NCBI RefSeq assembly: GCF_000368565.1
Contig: NZ_KB849544.1
Span: 367,994 to 431,993 of the forward strand
From: Acinetobacter gerneri DSM 14967 = CIP 107464 = MTCC 9824
GTDB lineage: Bacteria; Pseudomonadota; Gammaproteobacteria; Pseudomonadales; Moraxellaceae
Reading direction: 5' to 3'
Length of the DNA: 64,000 nucleotides
Shown: piece by piece, positions 53,456-61,567 of the stretch
How positions within the stretch are numbered: the first letter of the stretch is position 1
Layout: the number at the start of each line of letters is the position of its first letter
Program-made: the position numbers and the translations under genes
Notes under the pieces: generated by a model
Database searches by the model: none
Told to the model about the DNA's origin: nothing
Seen by the model: the letters and a program-made list of their open reading frames with translations, nothing else

Positions 53456-54661
53456 ATGAAAAACGCATATATCATCGATGCTATTCGCACTCCATTTGGC
53501 CGCTATGCAGGTGGTCTAGCTCCTGTACGTGCTGATGATTTGGGCGCATTACCCATCAAAGCCTTGATCGAACGCAATCCATCAGTCAACTGGGAACAAG
53601 TCGACGATGTGATTTATGGCTGTGCAAACCAAGCAGGCGAAGATAACCGTAACGTTGCGCGTATGTCAGCACTTTTAGCGGGTGTACCATTTCAAGCACC
53701 AGCAACCACAGTCAATCGTTTATGCGGTTCATCGCTTGATGCTGTTGCGATGGCGGCTCGTGCCATTAAAGTCGGTGAAGCAAATCTCATCATTGCAGGT
53801 GGGGTTGAATCGATGTCACGTGCACCTTATGTGATGGGCAAGTCTGAAGGCGCTTTTGGCCGTACACAAAAAATCGAAGATACCACGATGGGTTGGCGTT
53901 TCATCAACCCAAAAATGAAAGAAATGTATGGCGTGGAAAGCATGCCGCAAACTGCTGAAAATGTCGCAGAACAGTTCAATGTCAATCGTGCTGATCAAGA
54001 TGCATTTGCATTGACAAGCCAGCAACGTACTGCAGCTGCTCAAGCACGTGGCTTTTTCGATAAGGAAATTATTCCAGTTACGATCCCACAGCGTAAAGGC
54101 GATGCTGTCGTTGTTGCACAAGATGAACATCCACGTGCCTCAACGACTTTAGAAGGCTTAACCAAGCTCAAACCTGTTGTTAAGGCTGATGGTACAGTGA
54201 CTGCTGGAAATGCTTCAGGAATCAATGATGGTGCTTGTGCCGTATTGATTGCTTCTGATGATGCAGTTCAAGCTTATGGTTTAAAAGCCCGTGCCAAAAT
54301 CATCGGTGCGACTACAGTTGGTGTTGAGCCACGTATCATGGGCTTTGGTCCTGCACCTGCGATTAAAAAACTACTTAAACAAACAGGTTTAACACTGGAG
54401 CAAATGGATGTCATTGAACTCAATGAAGCATTTGCGGCGCAGGCGCTAGCCGTTACACGTGATCTTGGACTGCAAGATGGCGAAGCACGTGTCAATCCAA
54501 ATGGTGGCGCGATTGCGATTGGTCATCCACTTGGCGCATCAGGTGCTCGTTTGGTGACTACAGCATTAAATCAACTTGAAGAGATTCAAGGAAAATATGC
54601 GCTTTGTTCAATGTGTATCGGTGTAGGTCAAGGGATTGCCTTGATTATTGAACGTGTATAA
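53456..54661 (+). CDS. catF: 3-oxoadipyl-CoA thiolase
   Basis: CatF splits 3-oxoadipyl-CoA into succinyl-CoA and acetyl-CoA, the last step of the pathway. The 401-residue thiolase has nucleophile Cys90 (Asn-Arg-Leu-Cys-Gly-Ser-Ser), His in Gly-His-Pro-Leu-Gly-Ala-Ser-Gly-Ala and the second Cys in Cys-Ile-Gly-Val-Gly-Gln-Gly. Its upstream gap is filled by the palindrome array; a local TGGAAC lies before the ATG as a weak ribosome binding site. Confidence 0.96.
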   Translation: MKNAYIIDAIRTPFGRYAGGLAPVRADDLGALPIKALIERNPSVNWEQVDDVIYGCANQAGEDNRNVARMSALLAGVPFQAPATTVNRLCGSSLDAVAMAARAIKVGEANLIIAGGVESMSRAPYVMGKSEGAFGRTQKIEDTTMGWRFINPKMKEMYGVESMPQTAENVAEQFNVNRADQDAFALTSQQRTAAAQARGFFDKEIIPVTIPQRKGDAVVVAQDEHPRASTTLEGLTKLKPVVKADGTVTAGNASGINDGACAVLIASDDAVQAYGLKARAKIIGATTVGVEPRIMGFGPAPAIKKLLKQTGLTLEQMDVIELNEAFAAQALAVTRDLGLQDGEARVNPNGGAIAIGHPLGASGARLVTTALNQLEEIQGKYALCSMCIGVGQGIALIIERV

Positions 54662-54670
54662 AGCCTATCT

Positions 54671-54702
54671 GTCATTCCCTTCTACATAAAGAAGGGAATG
54701 AC
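54671..54702 (+). other. Perfect 12-bp stem-loop between catF and catD
   Basis: GTCATTCCCTTC (54671-54682) pairs perfectly with GAAGGGAATGAC (54691-54702) across an 8-base loop. There is no T-run, and catD follows 27 bases later on the same strand. Confidence 0.75.
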
Positions 54703-54729
54703 TAAAGAATCAAATATAAAGGAATACTG

Positions 54730-55509
54730 ATGCCAACATTTACATCCAATGATGCCGAAATCAATTATCAAACTTTTGGTGATGCTCACAACCCTGCCCT
54801 AATATTTTCAAATTCTTTGGGCACTAAATTTAGTATGTGGCAAACACAGATTGATTATTTTAAGACAAACCATTTTGTGATCTGTTATGACACACGTGGT
54901 CATGGTCAATCATCTGCTCCAAAAGGCCCTTATAGTATTGATCAGCTTGGTCAAGATGTTGTAAATTTATTAGATCATCTCAATATTGCAAAAGCTGACT
55001 TTTGTGGTATTTCAATGGGTGGATTAACTGGACAATGGCTTGCAATCAACAAGCCAGAACGTTTTAACCATGTAACTGTATGCAATACAGCAGCTAAAAT
55101 CGGACAAGAACAAGCTTGGCTTGATCGTGCAAAACTTGTGCGCGAACAAGGTCTAAAACCGATTGCAGAAACCGCAGCATTACGTTGGTTTACCGAACCC
55201 TTTATCCAAAGCCACGCAGCAGTTGTGGACGCGATGAGTAACGATTTGGCAGCTGGCAGCTCCGAAGGTTATGCAAGTTGCTGTGAAGCTTTGGCTAAAG
55301 CGGATTTACGCGAACAACTTAAAACGATCCCAGTACCAGTGCTCATCGTTGCAGGTCAACAAGATCCTGTAACAACAGTGGTCGATGGTCAATATATGCT
55401 TGATCGCATTGAAAATGCAGAAATGTTTGAAATTAATGCTTCTCATATTTCAAATGTTGAATTGCCAAATGATTTCAACGTGGCATTGGACAATTTTATT
55501 TCTGCATAA
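54730..55509 (+). CDS. catD: 3-oxoadipate enol-lactonase
   Basis: CatD hydrolyses 3-oxoadipate enol-lactone to 3-oxoadipate. The 259-residue alpha/beta hydrolase has Ser95 in Gly-Ile-Ser-Met-Gly-Gly, an Asp in Gly-Gln-Gln-Asp-Pro-Val and a late His in Ala-Ser-His-Ile-Ser-Asn. Although it acts before CatIJ and CatF, its gene is last, as in A. baylyi. A strong terminator ends the cluster. Confidence 0.95.
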   Translation: MPTFTSNDAEINYQTFGDAHNPALIFSNSLGTKFSMWQTQIDYFKTNHFVICYDTRGHGQSSAPKGPYSIDQLGQDVVNLLDHLNIAKADFCGISMGGLTGQWLAINKPERFNHVTVCNTAAKIGQEQAWLDRAKLVREQGLKPIAETAALRWFTEPFIQSHAAVVDAMSNDLAAGSSEGYASCCEALAKADLREQLKTIPVPVLIVAGQQDPVTTVVDGQYMLDRIENAEMFEINASHISNVELPNDFNVALDNFISA

Positions 55510-55545
55510 TCTGTATTAGATCAGCAATAAACATCAAATCGTTAT

Positions 55546-55576
55546 AAAAATCCTCACCTCAGTGGGGATTTTTTAT
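55546..55576 (+). terminator. Terminator of the ben-cat cluster
   Basis: AAATCCTCAC (55548-55557) pairs with GTGGGGATTT (55562-55571; one G-T pair), followed by T residues, about 40 bases after catD. Confidence 0.88.
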
Positions 55577-55662
55577 GTTAAATTTTCTTCTATCTCGTTA
55601 AAAACTTATAAATCTAATTGATAGCTATATTTTTATTATTTAATAATAAATGAGGAACCAAA

Positions 55663-55992
55663 ATGATAAAAAACATATTAATCAGCACATTCATTGTGCT
55701 GATTTCAACACAAAGTTTTGCCAAAATTGAGACCTATAAAATCATATCTGGAGGTGGAAATGATGATATGCAATTAACCCTCCAAAACCAAAATTCCAAA
55801 AAATATACAGCATATTGCAATACAAAATGCGGTGATTGCTTTGAGCCAGACGATGAAATATCAACGCTAAAAAAACAATATATTGGTAAAAAAGTTCAAG
55901 CAGAAATTAAATTTGAACAGAATAAGGGTCGTGTTGCCGGTCCTTCGGATGATGAAAAATTCTATTTTATTAAATATATGAAACTCCTTTAA
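55663..55992 (+). CDS. Small secreted protein, paralogue of the next gene
   Basis: A 109-residue exported protein (signal peptide about 1-20, cut after Ser-Phe-Ala). The mature part has a GGGNDD motif, a Tyr-Cys-x3-Cys-Gly segment that may form a disulfide, and an Asn-Lys-Gly-Arg-Val-Ala-Gly-Pro segment near the end. It shares all of these with the next gene, so the two arose by duplication. I do not recognise the family. AGGA precedes the ATG. Confidence 0.7.
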   Translation: MIKNILISTFIVLISTQSFAKIETYKIISGGGNDDMQLTLQNQNSKKYTAYCNTKCGDCFEPDDEISTLKKQYIGKKVQAEIKFEQNKGRVAGPSDDEKFYFIKYMKLL

Positions 55993-56013
55993 TCCACCTA
56001 AATAGAGAAAACA

Positions 56014-56358
56014 ATGAAAACTAAATTCATCAGTCTAGCCTTATCACTTGGTCTTTGCTCAACGCTGACTTATGCCAAACCTGCTGAATACACCATCGTA
56101 CATGGTGGCGGTATCGATGATACTTTCTTAGAAATCAAAGATCAGAAAAGAATCTATAATGTCTATTGCCAAGAACTTTGCGGAAATTGGTTTTTAGAAG
56201 ATCCAAATAGTGGTGGCGAACAAATAGATCCCAAATACGTCGGACGCAAAGTTCTCGCTGATTTTAAACTAGAAGTAAATAAAGGACGTATCGTCGGTCC
56301 GGCTGAAAATGAGAAGCTATATTTCTTTAAATCACTTAAATTACTCAATAAAAAATAA
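56014..56358 (+). CDS. Small secreted protein, paralogue of the previous gene
   Basis: A 114-residue exported protein (signal peptide about 1-21, cut after Thr-Tyr-Ala). It has Gly-Gly-Gly-Ile-Asp-Asp, Tyr-Cys-x3-Cys-Gly and Asn-Lys-Gly-Arg-Ile-Val-Gly-Pro at the same relative positions as its neighbour. The gap is 21 bases, so they are probably co-transcribed. The middle and C-terminal regions have diverged, suggesting an old duplication. Function unknown. Confidence 0.7.
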   Translation: MKTKFISLALSLGLCSTLTYAKPAEYTIVHGGGIDDTFLEIKDQKRIYNVYCQELCGNWFLEDPNSGGEQIDPKYVGRKVLADFKLEVNKGRIVGPAENEKLYFFKSLKLLNKK

Positions 56359-56514
56359 GCCATCACCAAGTACAAATAAACATTGAAAAACAAGGTAAAA
56401 ATCAACTAAAAAGCAGCTCAAAATACGAAAAATCAGCACTTTTTTGAACTGCTCTTATGTTAGTCTAAGACTTGATTTATAATCTTGATATAAAAATTTC
56501 AAAAGGAATTCATC

Positions 56515-57267
56515 ATGTTAGTGGTTGTTACAGGTGCATCAACAGGTTTTGGTTACCATATCAGTAAATTGTTAGTGGAACATGGTCACAAAGTCATTGG
56601 TGTCGCGCGCCGTGAAGATAAACTAGCTGAACTAAAAAATGAGTTAAAAGACCAATTTTATCCTCTCGTAATCGATATGACTGAGCTTGATTCGATCGCG
56701 ACAAAACTTGAATCACTTCCAGAAGATTTCAAAATTGATAAAATTGATGCATTGGTCAACAATGCCGGCTTAGCACTAGGTTTAGCTAGTGCTGATAAAG
56801 CCAGCCTTGATGATTGGTATCGTATGATTGACACCAATATTAAAGGCCTAGTGACCATCACCCATGTTCTTTTGCCTTATTTTGTAAAAAACAATAAAGG
56901 AACGATCATCAACATGGGCTCGGTTGCTGGTAATTATCCTTACCCAGGTGCAAATGTTTATGGTGGAACCAAAGCCTTCGTTGAACAATTTAGTCTAAAT
57001 TTACGTGCTGACTTGGCTGGATATAATATTCGCGTGACCAATATTGAACCGGGACTTTGTGGTGGTACAGAATTCTCCTTGGTACGTTTCCACGGCGACC
57101 AAAATAAGGCTGATAATGTCTATGATGGCGTTAAAGCGTTATCACCAGAAGATATTGCCAATACCGTAGACTGGATTTTAGCGCTTCCTGAGCATGTCAA
57201 TGTTAACCGCATCGAACTCATGCCAGTGATGCAAAGTTTTAATGGTTTTAATGTCGTTAAAAAATAA
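56515..57267 (+). CDS. SDR oxidoreductase, YdfG-like
   Basis: A 250-residue short-chain dehydrogenase. It has the NADP-binding TGASTGFG (6-13) with following Arg-Arg, Asn-Asn-Ala-Gly, and the catalytic Ser136, Tyr149 and Lys153. The length and pattern resemble E. coli YdfG, an NADP-dependent 3-hydroxy acid dehydrogenase (allothreonine/malonic semialdehyde reductase). Substrate is unproven. AAAGGAA precedes the ATG. Confidence 0.88.
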   Translation: MLVVVTGASTGFGYHISKLLVEHGHKVIGVARREDKLAELKNELKDQFYPLVIDMTELDSIATKLESLPEDFKIDKIDALVNNAGLALGLASADKASLDDWYRMIDTNIKGLVTITHVLLPYFVKNNKGTIINMGSVAGNYPYPGANVYGGTKAFVEQFSLNLRADLAGYNIRVTNIEPGLCGGTEFSLVRFHGDQNKADNVYDGVKALSPEDIANTVDWILALPEHVNVNRIELMPVMQSFNGFNVVKK

Positions 57268-57276
57268 TAGACTCAA

Positions 57277-57306
57277 AAAAATGAGAGCTATACTTTAGCT
57301 CTCATT
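57277..57306 (-). terminator. Terminator of the convergent hypothetical gene
   Basis: AATGAGAGCTA (57280-57290) pairs perfectly with TAGCTCTCATT (57296-57306), and a T-run follows on the minus strand. It can also serve the plus-strand SDR gene. Confidence 0.85.
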
Positions 57307-57333
57307 GAATTAAAAATGATCTCTCTCAGATGT

Positions 57334-58506
57334 TTATACAATAATTTTTGAAATTAATTTTGCTTCAACCAGTTTTTCTTCAGATAAATCTGATTTTAAT
57401 TCAATCAGATATTTCCCATTTGAATATAAAATAGAATCATCTTTAACCGCAAAACTCATCACGCCTTTTTTAACCAGCGTTACTTGACCATCACGAGATC
57501 GTTTCATCAACTGCCAAGAATTTGGAATTGTGCCGGGGTATTTTTCACCCTTCTTACTATTTGCTTCTAGGTTCTTCTGTGCTTTGATCAAATTTCCTTC
57601 AACAAAAAGTTCCTCTTCAGACTTTTGTTTATCAATTGCTGGATTTTGCCCTGCCGTTTTCGAACTTGTTTTAAGTGACTCACCAGAATAACGTTGTGTG
57701 AAAAAGTCCAACCAACCAACGATTGCACGGATAATTTTAAACGGCGCTTGAATAATATCTTTAAAAAATCCAAAAGATGACTCCGTTTGCCCTGCCCTTA
57801 AATAAGGTCTTTGAATAAAATACAAAGAACCCTGCTGATCAATCTGAGGTTTTAGAAAATCATATTTAGGATCTGCAAATTTCGTTTCTAATTCACCAGT
57901 ACTCAAATCCAAATGAAAAATTTCACGAGGACCAAGGAATACACCGTTTTCACCACCTCCTAACCCGCAAGAATCATAATAAATTTGGTCTACATGATGT
58001 GGATCAAAGATTGGATTTGCATCAATGCACTCCCCCTCAGTGATAAATTGGGAACGATTTGAATCCAAAGGTAAAATACACAAATGCGTCCCATAACCTT
58101 GTTGTTCTTGAACAGATAAGACCAAACGCTTTTTAAAATGATCAAATGCCATATCTTGGGCAATAAAATCATTTTTTCGGAGTACTAAACCTTCTGTATC
58201 TTGTAGATTTTGGATGGGTTTGATATTGATTGCCATCCCGTCGTCCAGTCTTGCACTATATATAATGTTTTCTGAATCCAAAACCACAGCATCTGTTGCA
58301 TAGGCTAGACCATAGCCCTCATCTTCATCATAGCGATTGAGCCCCATAAACTGTGCCCCCGTGCCTTTCATTTTCCATTCTTTTCTTTGTCGAATTTCAT
58401 CCAGATTTTTTTTATATTGATCAATTGCCTGACATGGCATAGTCACTGTCTTATTATTCTCATAAATATGAATTTGATTATTCGCAATAAAATATAATTT
58501 AGTCAT
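57334..58506 (-). CDS. Protein of unknown function, possible beta-propeller
   Basis: A 390-residue soluble protein with no signal peptide. Short strand-rich blocks with Asp-x-x-x-Ile-Ile-Tyr and Pro-x-x-Asp-Pro-x-x-x-Asp-Gln-Ile-Tyr patterns recall PD40/TolB-like propeller blades, but the repeat is irregular and I cannot name a family. A low-complexity Ser/Lys/Asn linker (about 275-315) separates the propeller-like part from a C-terminal beta region. Confidence 0.6.
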   Translation of the reverse strand: MTKLYFIANNQIHIYENNKTVTMPCQAIDQYKKNLDEIRQRKEWKMKGTGAQFMGLNRYDEDEGYGLAYATDAVVLDSENIIYSARLDDGMAINIKPIQNLQDTEGLVLRKNDFIAQDMAFDHFKKRLVLSVQEQQGYGTHLCILPLDSNRSQFITEGECIDANPIFDPHHVDQIYYDSCGLGGGENGVFLGPREIFHLDLSTGELETKFADPKYDFLKPQIDQQGSLYFIQRPYLRAGQTESSFGFFKDIIQAPFKIIRAIVGWLDFFTQRYSGESLKTSSKTAGQNPAIDKQKSEEELFVEGNLIKAQKNLEANSKKGEKYPGTIPNSWQLMKRSRDGQVTLVKKGVMSFAVKDDSILYSNGKYLIELKSDLSEEKLVEAKLISKIIV

Positions 58507-58903
58507 CTTTTTTCCTTATCATCATTTATGTTTTTTAGTCATTTAAAAGTTTAAATAAACGTATAAAGAGCGAAAAACTCAAAAACATTGAAGTCCTTAA
58601 TCTAGCATAAAATATAGCTTTTTTTTTATACTTATAACTTAAAAAATATTCAAATATTTAGCCAAATGCAAAACTTTAAAATGATTAATTACATACAATT
58701 CAATACATTTCCCCGCACAACATCGAGTTTATTTCTCATATTTTGAGAGATAAAGCAATTATAAAATGATATTGATTTCATAATACTTTTATTTCTTCTG
58801 TGTGCTTTTTTGTTGAATACAAGCCTTACTTTTTAAATTAAATTTTAAAATATATAAGTGACAAAACTTTGAATTACAATAATGTGAAATGGATAGGGAT
58901 TTT
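58507..58903. other. 397-bp AT-rich intergenic region
   Basis: It separates the divergent hypothetical gene and the disrupted transporter gene. I see no gene or repeat. Its right end holds the ribosome binding site (AGGGA) of the transporter. Confidence 0.4.
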
Positions 58904-58937
58904 ATGGATTCAGCAAAAAAAGCAGAGTTACATGATG

Positions 58938-58941
58938 AAGC
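58938..58941. repeat. Target-site duplication AAGC, left copy
   Basis: AAGC lies directly before the left inverted repeat; the second copy is at 60141-60144 directly after the right inverted repeat. Confidence 0.85.
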
Positions 58942-59012
58942 GGTAATCCTCCCTAAAAATAATTGAGTTTAAAAGTAGAAAATCGAATAACCTTGATTTA
59001 AGGAGATTTTCT

Positions 59013-59279
59013 ATGAAAACATCTAAGTATTCAGACAGCTTGATCATGAGTATCTTGAAGCAAGCTGAAGCAGGAACACCCATACCGAACTTGTGCCGCG
59101 AACATGGTATGAGCTCTGCTACATTCTACAAGTGGAAGTCCAAATATGGCGGCATGGATCTTTCAATGATGACGCGGCTTAAAGAACTTGAGGCTGAAAA
59201 TGCCCGTTTAAAACGCATGTATGCTGATGAGCGGCTAAAGTCAGACATCTTGCAAGATGCACTTTTAAAAAAGTTTTAA
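59013..59279 (+). CDS. IS3-family transposase OrfA
   Basis: An 88-residue DNA-binding protein. The N-terminal helix-turn-helix (Leu-Cys-Arg-Glu-His-Gly-Met-Ser-Ser-Ala-Thr-Phe-Tyr-Lys-Trp-Lys) is typical, followed by a leucine-zipper-like helix (Leu-Lys-Glu-Leu-Glu-Ala-Glu-Asn). AAGGAGA precedes the ATG. Near its end the slippery heptamer A-AAA-AAG (59267-59273) allows a -1 shift into orfB. Confidence 0.93.
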   Translation: MKTSKYSDSLIMSILKQAEAGTPIPNLCREHGMSSATFYKWKSKYGGMDLSMMTRLKELEAENARLKRMYADERLKSDILQDALLKKF

Positions 59280-60088
59280 GGCCTGTTCAGCGAAAGTCAC
59301 TTGCTCAGCAAGCTACTGAGCAATTTAAGATTTCAATCAGCATGGCCTGCTTAATTTTTAAAGTCAGTCAAACGTGTTATCGCTATAAAGCTCGTTTAGA
59401 TGAAGAGAATCAACAGATTGCCGAATGGTTGATTCAATTAACCAATGATCATAAAACATGGGGCTTCAAGCTTTGTTTCCTGTATTTGCGTAATGTTAAA
59501 AAATACAAATGGAACCACAAACGTGTCTATCGCATTTATAAGGAGCTTGAGCTTAATTTAAGAATCAAGCCTAATAAGCGGATTAAACGAGAACAGCCTG
59601 AAACCCTTGCAGTACCGACAGCTAAGAATGAATCATGGTCAATGGACTTTATGTATGATCAACTCAGTGATGGACGTAGTTATCGAGTTCACAACGTGAT
59701 TGATGACTATAATCGCGAGTCATTGGATATATTGATTGACTTTTCGTTGCCAGCAGAACGTGTGCTGAGAGGACTTGATCAGCTCATTGAATGGCGAGGT
59801 AAACCTAAACGCATTAGAACCGACAATGGCCCAGAGTATATAAGTGAGCTGATGGAAAAGTGGTGTGATCAGCATGGTATTGAGCATGTATTTACTCAAC
59901 CAGGCAATCCACAGCAAAATGCATATGTTGAGCGATTTAATCGTACAGTACGTTATGAGTGTCTAAATCAATATTTATTTCGAGATCTGAGCGAGGTGCA
60001 GGACTATACAACTGACTGGCAGTACTTTTATAATCATGAACGACCTCATATGTCAGTAAATGGTTGTCCACCTATTTTTAAACAATAA
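59273..60088 (+). CDS. IS3-family transposase OrfB (DDE integrase), made by -1 frameshift
   Basis: The frame lies one base back from orfA and is open from the slippery site onward, so the OrfAB fusion is the likely transposase; an ATG at 59342 is an internal alternative. The DDE triad is visible: Asp in Trp-Ser-Met-Asp-Phe-Met-Tyr, Asp in Arg-Thr-Asp-Asn-Gly-Pro-Glu-Tyr, and Glu in Tyr-Val-Glu-Arg-Phe-Asn-Arg. The typical early segment Arg-Pro-Val-Gln-Arg-Lys-Ser follows the shift site. Confidence 0.93.
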   Translation, partial: VLRPVQRKSLAQQATEQFKISISMACLIFKVSQTCYRYKARLDEENQQIAEWLIQLTNDHKTWGFKLCFLYLRNVKKYKWNHKRVYRIYKELELNLRIKPNKRIKREQPETLAVPTAKNESWSMDFMYDQLSDGRSYRVHNVIDDYNRESLDILIDFSLPAERVLRGLDQLIEWRGKPKRIRTDNGPEYISELMEKWCDQHGIEHVFTQPGNPQQNAYVERFNRTVRYECLNQYLFRDLSEVQDYTTDWQYFYNHERPHMSVNGCPPIFKQ

Positions 60089-60140
60089 CAAGGCTTTAGA
60101 TTTTCTACCCATTAATTCAATTAAAAATGGGGGTATTACC

Positions 60141-60144
60141 AAGC
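60141..60144. repeat. Target-site duplication AAGC, right copy
   Basis: It matches 58938-58941 exactly and lies directly after the right inverted repeat. The transporter reading frame continues from here. Confidence 0.85.
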
Positions 60145-61453
60145 CAGTCGTGTCAAAGCGATCGTCGGAGCAGCTTCGGGGAATTTGGTTGAATGGTTTG
60201 ATTTCTATATATATGCCTCATTTGCCATATATTTCCAACATGCCCTCACCGATCCAAATATGAGTGAATCCTCTAAAGCAATTTATGTTTGGGGGGTCTT
60301 TGCTGCAAGCTTCTTTATGCGTCCGATTGGGAGTTGGCTATTTGGTTGGATTGGTGATCGCTATGGTCGTAAAACCTCTATGACGATTTCGATTACCTTA
60401 ATGGCGATTAGTTCATTTCTCTTTGCTGCATTGCCAACCTATGCGCAGGTTGGTGCCTTAGCACCATTTTTATTACTTGCGGTTCGCTTGTTACAAGGCT
60501 TATCCGTCGGTGGTGAGTACGGTACTGTCGCAACCTATATGAGCGAAGTCGCTCAAAAAGGTAAACGTGGTTTTTATTCTTCATTTCAATATGTCACCCT
60601 TTCTGGTGGTCAGTTATTAGCTAGCCTGCTTGGAGTGATCTTATTGGCGCTCATGAGTAAAGAACAACTTCAAGATGGTGGTTGGCGTATTCCATTTATC
60701 ATCGGAGGATGTGTAGCCATTTTATCCTTCTTTGCTCGTCGTCACCTCAAAGAAACCTTAACAGAAGAAGACTCTAAAAAAGAAGGCTCTGGTAGCTTAA
60801 AAGAAATGCTTACCAAAGAATGGCGTCCTTTTTTATTAGTCGTTGGCTTTACCTCAGCAGGCTCACTGGTCTTTTATGTACTCACCGTTTATTCAAAAAC
60901 CTATATTTCAAGTCTAGGCTTTAGCGATAAAATCACCGGTTATATGATGACCATTGCCTTATTTGTATATATGTGTGCACAGCCTATTTTCGGGATCATT
61001 TCCGATAAAATCGGGCGTCGAGCATCTATGCTGAGCTTTAGTATTTTATCTGCGATCTTTATCTATCCTGTGATGGTTTTTGGTATGCACCATTTCAGTT
61101 ATTCGCCTGTGATTGTGACACTTTTACTCATTTTCTTGATGATGATTTTGAGTTTTTATACATCGATCAGCGGTATTGTGAAAGCTGAGATGTTCCCTCC
61201 ATATGTGCGTGCGCTAGGCGTAGGCTTTGCTTATGCTGTTGGTAATGCCATATTTGGTGGTTCAGCTCCAGCTGTAGCGTTACAGTTCAAAAATGTAGGA
61301 CATGAAAATACATTCTTTATTTATGTGATTATTATGCTTCTTATTTGTATTTTCTGTAGCTCTAAACTTCCGAAAAAACCAAAATATTTACATCATGATG
61401 ATTAAATTTTGCACTCAATAGCAGATTAATTTACAAGCATAAATAATTATTTG

Positions 61454-61480
61454 AAAAAGGTCTTCAATAGACCTTTTTTA
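61454..61480 (+). terminator. Terminator of the kgtP-like gene
   Basis: AAAAAGGTCT (61454-61463) pairs perfectly with AGACCTTTTT (61469-61478) across a 5-nt loop, followed by T residues. Confidence 0.9.
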
Positions 61481-61567
61481 ATTTATAAAATGAAAAAGTT
61501 CTGAATTAAATTGTTGTATTACATCACATTTGTTATAGTGGATACTCTAAACAATAATTTAAAACAA

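Larger units (their letters stand above)
58942..60140 (+). mobile_element. IS3-family insertion sequence, 1,199 bp, complete
   Basis: The ends are imperfect inverted repeats of about 42 bp: the left (58942-58984) begins GGTAATCCTCCC and ends GTAGAAAATC; the right (60099-60140), read backwards, begins GGTAATACCCCC and ends GTAGAAAATC. A 4-bp target duplication flanks it. It carries two overlapping-frame orfs joined by a -1 frameshift. Intact ends, intact orfs and an exact duplication suggest recent insertion and an active element. Confidence 0.93.
58904..61405 (+). pseudogene. kgtP-like 2-oxoglutarate/H+ symporter gene split by an IS element
   Basis: The 5' part (58904-58941) encodes Met-Asp-Ser-Ala-Lys-Lys-Ala-Glu-Leu-His-Asp-Glu and stops at the IS; the 3' part resumes at 60145 in the same frame as the second base of an Ala codon. 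Removing 58942-60144 (IS plus one target copy) gives an uninterrupted 432-residue MFS protein, the same length as E. coli KgtP. It has Gly-Asn-Leu-Val-Glu-Trp-Phe-Asp-Phe-Tyr in helix 1, GDRYGRK in loop 2-3, LSVGGEYGTVATYMSE and FYTSISGIVKAEMFP, all like KgtP. An in-frame TTG at 60185 could allow a truncated protein, but it would lack most of helix 1's start. Substrate is by similarity. Confidence 0.9.

Noticed and set aside
60060..60263. A 67-codon frame across the IS right end and transporter
   Set aside because: It spans the insertion boundary in another frame from both the transposase and the transporter.
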